64,000 nt of DNA, taken from positions 1,398,501 through 1,462,500 of the forward strand of contig NZ_CP012719.1 in assembly GCF_001697145.1 (NCBI RefSeq), in the 5' to 3' direction. A program made the position numbers and the translations under genes. Shown piece after piece: positions 8,077 through 15,743 of this stretch; within the stretch, counting starts at the first letter, position 1, and each line of letters opens with the position of its first letter. The notes under the pieces are model-generated. The model was given only the letters and a program-made list of their open reading frames with translations, did no database searches and was not told the DNA's origin. This stretch comes from Streptococcus anginosus (GTDB lineage Bacteria; Bacillota; Bacilli; Lactobacillales; Streptococcaceae).

Positions 8077-9621
8077 TCACATCTTCTCTTCCAACTTGAC
8101 ATCTGGATATTTATCGGCAAACCAGCGCAAGGCAAAGTCATTTTCAAAGAGAAAGACAGGCTGGTCAAAGCGGTCCTTGGCTAAAATATTGCGGCTGGAG
8201 GACATACGCTCGTCCAGATCATCTGGTGAAATCCAGCGGACAGTCTTTTTACCCATGGGTGTCATGACTACTTCGGCATTGTATTCATTTTCCATGCGGT
8301 GCTTGAAGACTTCAAACTGAAGCTGGCCGACAGCTCCCAACATGTACTCACCAGTCTGGTAGTTGGTGTAGAGCTGGATGGCTCCTTCCTGAACTAGCTG
8401 CTCGATTCCCTTATGGAAGGACTTCTGCTTCATGACATTTTTAGCTGCAACCTTCATGAAAATTTCTGGGGTAAAAGTTGGAAGCGGTTCAAACTCAAAT
8501 TTGTTTTTACCGACAGTCAAGGTATCGCCAACTTGGTAAGTGCCGGTATCGTAAACCCCAATGATATCTCCAGCCACCGCATTTTCTACATTTTCACGTG
8601 ACTCAGCCATAAACTGGGTGACATTTGAGAGTTTGACAACTTTTTTGATACGGGTCAGATTCACACTCATGCCGCGCTCAAATTCACCCGATACGATGCG
8701 GACAAAAGCGATGCGGTCACGGTGTCTTGGATCCATATTGGCTTGGATTTTAAAGACAAATCCTGAAAAATCCTTATCCAGCGGGCTGATTTCCTGATTG
8801 TCTGTGGTTTTGTGTCCGTGAGGTTCTGGTGCAAACTCCAAGAAAGTGTCAAGAAAAGTCTGCACTCCAAAGTTGGTCAGGGCTGAACCAAAGAAGACAG
8901 GGGTTAATTCCCCATTAAAAATAGCTTCCTGTGAAAATTCATTTCCCGCTTCCCGTAGGAGTTCAATATCCTCTAAAACCTGAGCATAAAATGGGTTGTT
9001 GCCAAATATTTTTTCTCCCTCTTCGATGCTGGCAAAGCGCTCATCACCCTTATAAAGCTCCAGTCGCTGATTGTGCAAATCATAGAGACCTTCAAAGGAT
9101 TTCCCCATCCCAATTGGCCAATTCATCGGATAGCTGGCAATGCCAAGTACTTCTTCTAATTCTTCCAGCAAATCAAGGGGTTCACGCCCGTCGCGGTCCA
9201 GTTTATTGATAAACGTAAAGACTGGGATATTGCGGTGTTTGACAACTTCAAAGAGCTTTTTAGTCTGAGCCTCAATCCCTTTGGCAGAGTCCACCACCAT
9301 GACTGCGGCATCCACGGCCATGAGGGTGCGGTAGGTATCTTCTGAAAAATCTTCGTGCCCAGGTGTATCAAGAATATTGACCCGTTTTCCGGCATAGTCA
9401 AACTGCATGACAGAAGAGGTCACTGAAATCCCCCGCTGCTTCTCAATATCCATCCAGTCAGATTTTGCAAAGTTCCCGGTCTTCTTACCCTTGACCGTAC
9501 CCGCTTCACGAATCTCACCCCCAAAATAGAGCAATTGCTCTGTGATAGTTGTTTTACCGGCATCTGGGTGAGAGATAATTGCAAAAGTTCGGCGTTTTTT
9601 TATTTCATCTTGAATCGTCAT
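8077..9621 (-). CDS. prfC: Peptide chain release factor 3
   Basis: A 514-residue translational GTPase of normal length. G1 SHPDAGKTT (about residues 17-25), DTPGHEDF (G3) and FINKLDRDG (G4) are all present. RF3 recycles RF1 and RF2 from the ribosome after peptide release. Starts with ATG behind GAGGATATA. It is flanked by large intergenic gaps and appears to be transcribed alone. Confidence 0.96.
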   Translation of the reverse strand: MTIQDEIKKRRTFAIISHPDAGKTTITEQLLYFGGEIREAGTVKGKKTGNFAKSDWMDIEKQRGISVTSSVMQFDYAGKRVNILDTPGHEDFSEDTYRTLMAVDAAVMVVDSAKGIEAQTKKLFEVVKHRNIPVFTFINKLDRDGREPLDLLEELEEVLGIASYPMNWPIGMGKSFEGLYDLHNQRLELYKGDERFASIEEGEKIFGNNPFYAQVLEDIELLREAGNEFSQEAIFNGELTPVFFGSALTNFGVQTFLDTFLEFAPEPHGHKTTDNQEISPLDKDFSGFVFKIQANMDPRHRDRIAFVRIVSGEFERGMSVNLTRIKKVVKLSNVTQFMAESRENVENAVAGDIIGVYDTGTYQVGDTLTVGKNKFEFEPLPTFTPEIFMKVAAKNVMKQKSFHKGIEQLVQEGAIQLYTNYQTGEYMLGAVGQLQFEVFKHRMENEYNAEVVMTPMGKKTVRWISPDDLDERMSSSRNILAKDRFDQPVFLFENDFALRWFADKYPDVKLEEKM

Positions 9622-9759
9622 TATATCCTCTTTTTCTTTTTTATACTTTTTCTTTCGATTTCTATGAAAATTCTTATTACATTGGACTGCTCCTAACTTG
9701 TTTCAACTTACCTATTATAGCGGATTTAAAGGATTTTTTCAATTGCTTAGAACATATAA

Positions 9760-9842
9760 AAAATCGCTCTGTTTGAACTGCACCCCAAAAGTTAGATTTT
9801 TTCTGTCTAACTTTTGGGGTGCGGTTCAGTTCGAGCGATTTT
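9760..9842. repeat. 37-bp inverted repeat with IS-end-like sequence
   Basis: Left arm 9760-9796 and right arm 9806-9842 are complementary over 37 positions with four mismatches, around a 9-base loop. The inner part, GCACCCCAAAAGTTAGA, looks like the terminal repeats of IS3-family elements (from memory). It may be a relic of two IS ends or a small non-autonomous element, now able to act as a terminator for the leftward gene upstream of prfC. Confidence 0.75.
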
Positions 9843-9869
9843 CTGTTTCTTAATATAAGAAACTATATT

Positions 9870-10190
9870 TTAGAATCTCACAATCACACTAGCAAAGAGA
9901 AAAATTACTAATATCATGATTAAAACCAGTAAATAGATAATCCGTTGTTTCCTCATTTGAAGTTCTTCTTTTTCTTCTGATGTCATGGAAAAAATAGCCT
10001 TGTTTCGTTTTAATAAGTACAAAATCAATCCTTCTCCCCCTCGACCGCCAGTTGCCAAGAATCCCCAGAATTTAGGATGTTTCATCCCGCGAACCACAGC
10101 GTCTAATTCAACTAGTTTAAACAATTGATACACAAACAGCCCATTTGCTACGATGAGCAAACCAATCAAGGTCAATAGATACCAAGTCAT
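9870..10190 (-). CDS. Small hypothetical membrane protein
   Basis: A 106-residue protein with a membrane helix at residues 3-25, a charged middle (KLVELDAVVRGMKHPKFWG, then GGRGGEG) and a second helix at about 85-104. I do not recognise the family. It starts after AGGAGG and lies 11 bases behind the XRE regulator gene, so the two are probably co-transcribed and may act together. Confidence 0.75.
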   Translation of the reverse strand: MTWYLLTLIGLLIVANGLFVYQLFKLVELDAVVRGMKHPKFWGFLATGGRGGEGLILYLLKRNKAIFSMTSEEKEELQMRKQRIIYLLVLIMILVIFLFASVIVRF

Positions 10191-10201
10191 GGTAGAACCT
10201 C

Positions 10202-10609
10202 CTATATTTTACGAATAATCTGCACCAGAATATACCCACTTGTCCCGGTTACCAGCGCCACTGCCAACAAGGTCAGTAGATAACTATTAGAGATTGGAGT
10301 GATAAAAATAAAGAAAAGAAACAGTAAACAAATATTACATATAAAGGCCAGCAAAATCTTTTTGTTGCTCTTTACAACGTTTGTCGAATCCTCTAAGTGC
10401 TGAATCATGCGCTCATATCCTTTCAGCAATTCATCCAAACTAACCTGATACAAATCACTTAACTGCAAAACATACAAAATATCCGGATAAAATTTTTCTG
10501 TTTCCCAATTTGAGATGGTTTGTCTAGATACATTTAATTTTTCTGCGACATTTTCTTGTGTCAAACCACTCATCTGACGTGCTTCTTTTAATTTTTTCCC
10601 AATTTCCAT
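10202..10609 (-). CDS. XRE-family transcriptional regulator with membrane segments
   Basis: 135 residues. An HTH_3 domain fills residues 1-60 (GLTQENVAEKLNVSRQTISNWE), followed by a linker and two membrane helices (about 85-105 and 112-130). Membrane-anchored XRE regulators of this design are common in lactic streptococci, often beside a small membrane protein as here. Target genes are not known. Good ribosome site GGAGAGGG. Confidence 0.85.
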   Translation of the reverse strand: MEIGKKLKEARQMSGLTQENVAEKLNVSRQTISNWETEKFYPDILYVLQLSDLYQVSLDELLKGYERMIQHLEDSTNVVKSNKKILLAFICNICLLFLFFIFITPISNSYLLTLLAVALVTGTSGYILVQIIRKI

Positions 10610-10732
10610 TATCCCTCTCCTATCTTTCTACCTTTATTTTACTATTTTCGTTTATAAAATCTAGCAAAATTTTTTTACATTTAGAAAAAATCCTGCCAAA
10701 TAAACTTGACAGAAGATGTAATACTTAAAGCT

Positions 10733-11408
10733 TTAAACTAATTTTGATTGCTTTTTCCATCGCCTTTTAAAATATTCATCAAAAAGGAGCAAAGTGGTAG
10801 CCAGAACCAGTGAGACAAGTACGTAGTTCACCCAGATTCGGTCTCCTTTTATAAGCGGGGGATGAGTCATCAATCCATAATTTCCACCAGTTATGGCATT
10901 GACACCAACTAAAAACAAATCCAAAGCAAATGTGTAGCCCACAATCTCATACTTCTTCAACAGCTGCTTGTCATAGTGGTTGATAAGATAAACCAGCGAA
11001 TTAACCAAGAGACAGTAATGCCCCAGAAGAAAAGAAAAGCTGGTGATATGCGGAAAATCATAGGGGTCAAAAACTGGATAACCAATGGCAAAAATCGCCC
11101 CGCTGACACCTAAAAGTGCAAAATACTGCTTGCTTCGGCATTTATCTGGCAGCAGCAACATGGCAAACATGGCTAAGCGGCAATGATAAAAAGGCAGATT
11201 ATTTACAAATGAAATATGGAAACCAAAATACCAAGAATAAAGTATAACTAATTGAAAAGCTTGTAAATATTTAAAAGTTTTTTGATACAATGGGTTTTGC
11301 GCATAGTGAACTGAAATGTAAATGAGGAACAAGAGAATTCCTATCATCGTCACATAGCCCATAGCAGAAATGGGAGGTGGTGCTGTCTTTTGAGTTGTTA
11401 AAAAATTA
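10733..11408 (-). pseudogene. TIGR02206/YwaF-type membrane protein, 5' end removed by the IS1595-type insertion
   Basis: The reading frame (codons up to NFLTTQKTAPPP) is open to the IS end and aligns with the start of its paralogue at 14500-15198 (EFFTSHKTEAPQ). The original first codons, GTG CTG AAT, sit on the far side of the element at about 14489-14497, directly after the paralogue's stop. Translation might restart at ATG 11362 (MGYVTMIG), giving 209 residues with about six membrane helices and the family motif YHCRLAMFA. Function of the family is unknown. Confidence 0.8.
11401..11408. repeat. Left copy of the 8-bp target duplication
   Basis: AAAAATTA immediately left of the element; identical to 14481-14488. 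Eight bases is the length typical of IS1595-family insertions. Confidence 0.93.
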
Positions 11409-11431
11409 GGGAACTATATACCAGTTTACAC
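11409..11431 (+). repeat. Left terminal inverted repeat (23 bp)
   Basis: Identical to the reverse complement of 14458-14480. The stop codon of the DUF3825 remnant (11426-11428) lies inside it. Confidence 0.95.
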
Positions 11432-12058
11432 CAAACAGAATATGTAGAAATTTCGGTAATAAATATTATTCCCAATTGTCAAGTCAAGTGCATTATTTAA
11501 CAGTGCATGTATATATGCTTTTCCTTTATTTTGCAACTCGGTTTCAAATCTATCCATATTGTCATCTAATATATGGTCTAAATTTTTAATCAACTCTCTA
11601 TTGGGGTCAAAATAAATATCAGCAGGATTACTAAAAAAATGAGGAACTTTTGGGGTTACTTCAAAATGGTTCAAAAAATCCCAATCAGAAACTTTTCTAA
11701 AACCGTATAAATGCTAATAATACTCTTCGCTACTATCAAAAGTGTTAAAAAGACATATAATATCCTCTCCATTTTCTGTTAACAATCCTGTATTAAAAGA
11801 AGCATAAGATTCATCCTTATTTACAACAACATATTCCTCTCCTAATTCAAATGCTCTACTAAATGTATGTATCACATAACTGTATAAGATATTGTTCTCT
11901 TTAATTGAATTAGCTGAAGTCCAGTTCTCGCTTTCTGCTAACTCGCTTAATTCTTGAAGTTTGGAGTTTAAACTTTCTGGTCTTCCTAAAAATGCAAAAT
12001 TCCAAATCATTTCGTCCGAATTTTTATCTTTAGCCAAATAATCTTTAAGTGCTTTCAT
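11426..12058 (-). pseudogene. DUF3825 protein gene with an in-frame stop
   Basis: Two open stretches (12058-11714 and onwards to 11426) are in the same frame and separated only by one TAG at 11714-11716; codons after it (HLYGFRKVSDWDFLNHFEV) continue the DUF3825 domain. The start at 12058 follows AAGGAAG; an ATG at 12076 lacks a site. The C-terminus ends in NFYIFCLV with a TAA inside the terminal repeat, so the last part of the domain is lost. DUF3825 is an uncharacterised domain sometimes attached to RNA-related modules. Probably dead cargo, although readthrough cannot be excluded. Confidence 0.7.
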
Positions 12059-12144
12059 ATAGTTTACTTCCTTCATTTTAATATATCTCTATTATATCTA
12101 TATCAAAATTTTTAGATTTCGTGTAGTAGAACTTTACATTTTTA

Positions 12145-12173
12145 TTGACAAACATTCCTGTTTTCGGTATAAT
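12145..12173 (+). promoter_or_regulatory. Transposase-cargo promoter
   Basis: TTGACA (12145-12150), 17 bases, TATAAT (12168-12173): a perfect consensus pair 27 bases before the transposase start. An unusually strong promoter for an insertion sequence; it should drive the cargo genes too. Confidence 0.88.
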
Positions 12174-12200
12174 ACAATCAAGAAGTAAGGAGTACCAGTA

Positions 12201-13118
12201 ATGAAGTTTGAATTTAAGTCACTATTTGATTTACAATCAGCTTTTCCTGATGAACAGTCATGCATAGACCATTTAGAAAATATGATTTGGGGCGATGTGA
12301 TTATCAGCCCTTTTGATGCTACTTCAAAGGTTTATAAGTGCAAAGGAAATAAATACCGTTGTAAAAATACTGGCAAATACTTCAATATCAAGACTGGCAC
12401 TCTTTTTGACAATACCAAAATTGAACTGCGTAAATGGTTCATGGCGATTTGGCTTGTAACCTCCCACAAAAAAGGGATTTCTTCAGTGCAACTATCAAAA
12501 GATATTGGTGTTACTCAAAAAACGGCATGGTTTATGTTAGAACGTATTCGCAAATGTTTTGGTACTGAAAATAACAATAGCCTTGATGATGTTGTAGAAG
12601 TTGATGAAACCTATATTGGCGGTAAAAACAAGAACCGTCATAACTCAAAGAAAGTCAAAAATGCACAAGGACGTTTGCTGAAGGACAAATCCGCAGTAGT
12701 TGGTATGGTACAACACCAAGGGAAAGTCAACACTCATCATGTGCCAGATACAAAAACGAAAACATTGACTGAGCAAATCGTCAAATATGTCAAAGAGACT
12801 GCACAACTTTACACGGACGAATGGCTAGGTTATAATAAAGTGGCTAAGATGTATCAACATGACTTTGTAAATCACGGTGCTCGTGAGTATGTACAAAGCG
12901 ATGTCTATACTAACACGATTGAAGGCTTTTGGGCTGTATTGAAACGTGGCGTATTAGGGATTTATCACTCATGGTCTAAAAAATATCTTCAGGACTATGT
13001 AGATGAGTTTGTTTTCCGTTATAACACTCGTGATTATTCGGATAGTCAGCGTTTTAATCTTTTACTTTCAAATGTCTGTGTCCGTACTAAATATAGGGAG
13101 CTGATTTATGGCTACTAA
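12201..13118 (+). CDS. IS1595-family transposase (ISXO2-like)
   Basis: 305 residues. A degenerate N-terminal zinc-ribbon region (about 40-65, YKCKGNKYRCKNTGKYF) is followed by a helix-turn-helix (about 95-120) and the DDE-type nuclease: VDETYIGG (first D, about 134), LYTDEW (second D) and NTIEGFWAVLKRG (N and E). All catalytic motifs are intact, so the enzyme should be active. Its last codons overlap the start of the next gene by 11 bases, coupling cargo translation to the transposase. Confidence 0.93.
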   Translation: MKFEFKSLFDLQSAFPDEQSCIDHLENMIWGDVIISPFDATSKVYKCKGNKYRCKNTGKYFNIKTGTLFDNTKIELRKWFMAIWLVTSHKKGISSVQLSKDIGVTQKTAWFMLERIRKCFGTENNNSLDDVVEVDETYIGGKNKNRHNSKKVKNAQGRLLKDKSAVVGMVQHQGKVNTHHVPDTKTKTLTEQIVKYVKETAQLYTDEWLGYNKVAKMYQHDFVNHGAREYVQSDVYTNTIEGFWAVLKRGVLGIYHSWSKKYLQDYVDEFVFRYNTRDYSDSQRFNLLLSNVCVRTKYRELIYGY

Positions 13119-13566
13119 TACACTAAGCGATTTACATTTTGAGTTAGAAAGGTCTATCGCACGAAGAGTTGATAGCAAGCTGATTGGCTATCAAGTTAGT
13201 CTTTCTGATAGATTTTATGACAAGTATACAAAATTCTGGGATAAAAAGTATAGTTTTGATTTTGTTACTAACCATCGCTCTTTTTATGCTCAGCTAACGA
13301 AAACTTGTGTTTATGATGCGTTGAAAGAAAGCATCAAAAAAGTGGATAGAAAAGCAATTGCTAGACACATAGCGGAGCTGGAAGCTTTGATTGATGTCGC
13401 CGAAAGCAAAGAGGAATTTCAGAACTTTTTCAAGAAAAAGTATCGTCTGAAATTCCCTGATTTGAGTGACTGTGTTTATCCAAAGAAAAAAGAACTATCT
13501 GATTTTGATAAGAAACTCTGGATAGCCATGCACTATAACCCTAGAGATAACAAGGGGGAACAATAA
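13108..13566 (+). CDS. Unknown cargo protein of the IS1595-type element
   Basis: 152 residues, mostly helical and charged (pI basic, many Lys). I do not recognise a domain. The segment around residues 70-110 (KESIKKVDRKAIARHIAELEALIDVAESKEEF) may be a helical bundle or coiled coil. It overlaps the transposase stop by 11 bases and shares one base (TAATG) with the next gene. This packing means it is a real gene and probably works with the two proteins after it. Confidence 0.75.
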   Translation: MATNTLSDLHFELERSIARRVDSKLIGYQVSLSDRFYDKYTKFWDKKYSFDFVTNHRSFYAQLTKTCVYDALKESIKKVDRKAIARHIAELEALIDVAESKEEFQNFFKKKYRLKFPDLSDCVYPKKKELSDFDKKLWIAMHYNPRDNKGEQ

Positions 13567-13853
13567 TGATAACATGGTATGATTATATGGTAAGAGCCAG
13601 CGAACATGCTGGAAGTGACGGCGACTTATGGTTTCGTTACCTCTACAAAGTTATTCAAGATGACGAAACAAAACTGACTGATGAGGATGTGGAACAACTA
13701 TTGAAAAATCCTAGTCTAACTCCTTTCCAAAAAATAACTCTTCAGGATGCTTTGACAGAAGGCACTCATACTAGAAAGCATGTCTTGCAAGCAAACCGTA
13801 AAAGTCAGCCCAAAGATATTCTAAAGCTGTTTAGAGAGGGGAATTATGGATAA
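13566..13853 (+). CDS. Unknown small cargo protein preceding the nucleotidyltransferase
   Basis: 95 residues, acidic in the middle (VIQDDETKLTDEDVEQLL), basic at the C-terminus (HVLQANRKSQPKDILKLFRE). No domain recognised. It starts within the previous stop codon and overlaps the nucleotidyltransferase start by 8 bases. A small gene directly upstream of, and overlapping, a nucleotidyltransferase resembles toxin-antitoxin layouts such as AbiEi/AbiEii; that role is only inferred here. Confidence 0.72.
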   Translation: MITWYDYMVRASEHAGSDGDLWFRYLYKVIQDDETKLTDEDVEQLLKNPSLTPFQKITLQDALTEGTHTRKHVLQANRKSQPKDILKLFREGNYG

Positions 13854-14394
13854 GAAAGTTTTATTTGAAGCCCTCAATACAGAACTAGCCAAGGAAAATA
13901 TTGACCTAGAAATTATCTGTGTTGGTGGGTTTGTTCTGGAGTATTACAATCTCCGAGGGACACAAGATGTCGATGCCTTTTATCAAGAAGATGCCAAAAT
14001 CAGAAGCATTATTGAGAAAGTTGGTAATGATTTCGGAGTAAATGAACCTGATGAGTTATGGCTGAACAACAATGTTGCAAATATGAATAAACTACCGCCA
14101 CGGTCTATCTGTGAGAAGGCATTTAGCTATTCAAATCTAACTATTCTTGTACCACCACTATCTTACATTCTCGGAATGAAACTAGACAGCGGACGAGATA
14201 GAGATAGGCAGGATGCTGGGGAAATTATTAAACTAGTGAAAATTCGTTCTATAAAAGATGTTATCACTAAACTAAAAGAATATGGATTTCAACCCGATAT
14301 TTCGATGGTTTTAGAAGTCTTTGAAATCGCCTATGGTATGGAGTGGTTGGCAGAGTATATGAGAGAATACTCTGAAGAGTTTAGACATTATTAA
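13846..14394 (+). CDS. DUF6036-like nucleotidyltransferase (cargo)
   Basis: 182 residues. The nucleotidyltransferase core is visible: VGGFVLEYYNLRGTQDVDAF, with Gly27-Gly28 and the metal-binding pair Asp41 and Asp43, then a C-terminal GMKLDSGRDRDRQDAGEI segment whose Lys, Arg and Asp are typical of DUF6036/AbiEii-like enzymes. Such proteins transfer nucleotides to RNA, protein or small molecules. Possible roles are the toxin of a toxin-antitoxin pair, phage defence, or drug modification as in lincosamide nucleotidyltransferases. The substrate cannot be read from sequence. Last gene of the cargo operon. Confidence 0.8.
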   Translation: MDKKVLFEALNTELAKENIDLEIICVGGFVLEYYNLRGTQDVDAFYQEDAKIRSIIEKVGNDFGVNEPDELWLNNNVANMNKLPPRSICEKAFSYSNLTILVPPLSYILGMKLDSGRDRDRQDAGEIIKLVKIRSIKDVITKLKEYGFQPDISMVLEVFEIAYGMEWLAEYMREYSEEFRHY

Positions 14395-14427
14395 AAGACG
14401 ATTTCCGTTTGGAAGTCGCCTTTTTTT
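14394..14427 (+). terminator. Terminator of the cargo operon
   Basis: AAAGACGATTTCC and GGAAGTCGCCTTT pair over 13 positions with one mismatch, loop GTTT, followed by a T run. It starts at the last base of the nucleotidyltransferase stop. Confidence 0.8.
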
Positions 14428-14457
14428 GATAGTCTTGAATACTATATGTTGTACCTA

Positions 14458-14480
14458 GTGTAAACTGGTATATAGTTCCC
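14458..14480 (-). repeat. Right terminal inverted repeat (23 bp)
   Basis: Exact inverted copy of 11409-11431, ending in ATAGTTCCC next to the target duplication. Confidence 0.95.
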
Positions 14481-14488
14481 AAAAATTA
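14481..14488. repeat. Right copy of the 8-bp target duplication
   Basis: AAAAATTA, identical to 11401-11408. The bases after it (to about 14497) hold the severed first codons of the interrupted TIGR02206 gene. Confidence 0.93.
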
Positions 14489-14499
14489 TTCAGCACAGC

Positions 14500-15198
14500 T
14501 TAATTTTCCTGTCTTACTGTTTCTTCTTGTTCTTGTCTAATTTGTTTAAAAATCAAAGAAACCACGAAAATTGCTAAAATCAAGGTCAATGAAACAAAAA
14601 TATAATTAGCAATCATTCCATGATTTCCAACTAAAGGTGGTACTTTCAAAAAACCATAATTTCCGCCACTCACCAGATTTACAAATATCAATAAAAGATT
14701 CATACTAAAGCTAATCTCTACAATTCGCCGTAAATTCAACTGCTCACTATCATAATGATTCAGCAAATATGTGAGAGAATTTCCCAAAAGAGCATAGTGA
14801 CCAATCAAATAGGAGACTAAAGTGATGTGAGGAAAAGCAAATGGGTCAAATAAAGGATATACCAATGCACAAATAGGTCCAAATACTCCTAAAAGCGCAA
14901 AATACTGTTTATAGGTTGAAGAATCAGGCAGTAGCAAAACAGCAAACATCGCCAATCTGCAATGATAAAAAGGAAGTGATTCAGAAATTGGTGACAAGGT
15001 CACAATATACCAGCCATAAAGCACTAAAATTTGTAAACCTTGTACAGCTTTCAAAAAGTTCTGATAGCGCCTGTTTTTATGATATTTTACAGCACTATAC
15101 ATGACATAAATGATTCCTAAAAACATCATTCCATACCAAAATGGAGTTAATTGAGGGGCCTCCGTTTTATGACTTGTAAAAAATTCTTGTAGATTCAT
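14500..15198 (-). CDS. TIGR02206/YwaF-family membrane protein, intact copy
   Basis: 232 residues with about six or seven membrane helices and the family motif PFYHCRLAMFAVLLLPD. It is a close paralogue of the interrupted gene at 10733. The two once lay head to tail, with the second start codon only a few bases after this stop. It follows the DUF1697 gene with three bases between stop and ATG, so it is part of the same leftward transcript. The biochemical role of the family is unknown. Confidence 0.87.
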   Translation of the reverse strand: MNLQEFFTSHKTEAPQLTPFWYGMMFLGIIYVMYSAVKYHKNRRYQNFLKAVQGLQILVLYGWYIVTLSPISESLPFYHCRLAMFAVLLLPDSSTYKQYFALLGVFGPICALVYPLFDPFAFPHITLVSYLIGHYALLGNSLTYLLNHYDSEQLNLRRIVEISFSMNLLLIFVNLVSGGNYGFLKVPPLVGNHGMIANYIFVSLTLILAIFVVSLIFKQIRQEQEETVRQEN

Positions 15199-15201
15199 CT
15201 C

Positions 15202-15708
15202 CTACTCATCCATCCTATTACTTAATTCTTTGATAACACTTAGCTTTCTTGTTGTAGCGACAATACCTAACTTCTTTTCAAGAAAATTATTATTTAACTT
15301 CTTTTTTCTGGCATCTCTTGGTAAATACATATAAAGGCAAGCTTCTCCAACTGCAAATATTTCGTCTGTAAAGTTCATTGCTTGTAGTTCTGCCAATTGC
15401 TCCGTTGGAATGTGATTGTTTGTAAAAACGAGATGAATCCGTGACGAATCCAACTCCTCAGAAAAGGGATTTCCTAAAATAGCATTTTCTAAATCAGACT
15501 TTTCTTTTACGATAATGGATAAATTTGCACCAATGCTTTCCAATATCACCTGATGCATGTGTTGTGCTAATTCTTCAGCTGGTAGGCTTGTTTCGCAAAT
15601 CACATTGCCTGATTGAATATAACTTGAAACATTATCTAAACCAGATTGTTCCAACATTTGAACCAAATCACTCATCTTAGGGATCCGATTTGGTCCTGTT
15701 GGCATCAC
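15202..15708 (-). CDS. DUF1697 family protein, start codon unclear
   Basis: 168 residues from ATG 15708, containing YIQSGNVICE, typical of DUF1697. Homology continues upstream: codons to about 15738 read KVQYLALLRGV, the conserved first strand of this family, but no ATG, GTG or TTG precedes them between the murF stop and this point. The present starts (GTG 15711 or ATG 15708) would omit that strand. Either a lost start or an unusual initiation codon. Function of the family is not established. Confidence 0.72.
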   Translation of the reverse strand: MMPTGPNRIPKMSDLVQMLEQSGLDNVSSYIQSGNVICETSLPAEELAQHMHQVILESIGANLSIIVKEKSDLENAILGNPFSEELDSSRIHLVFTNNHIPTEQLAELQAMNFTDEIFAVGEACLYMYLPRDARKKKLNNNFLEKKLGIVATTRKLSVIKELSNRMDE

Positions 15709-15743
15709 ACCACGAAGGAGGGCAAGATACTGTACTTTATTTG

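Larger units (their letters stand above)
11409..14480 (+). mobile_element. Complete IS1595-family element with passenger genes (3,072 bp)
   Basis: Exact 23-bp inverted repeats at 11409-11431 and 14458-14480 (outer bases GGGAACTATATACC) are flanked by a perfect 8-bp duplication (AAAAATTA). Inside are a full-length IS1595-type transposase with a consensus promoter, three rightward cargo genes overlapping one another and the transposase, a terminator, and a leftward DUF3825 pseudogene. IS1595-family elements with cargo are known, for example the lincosamide nucleotidyltransferase carrier tISCpe8. The perfect duplication indicates a recent single insertion, here into the 5' end of a TIGR02206 gene. 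Confidence 0.95.
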
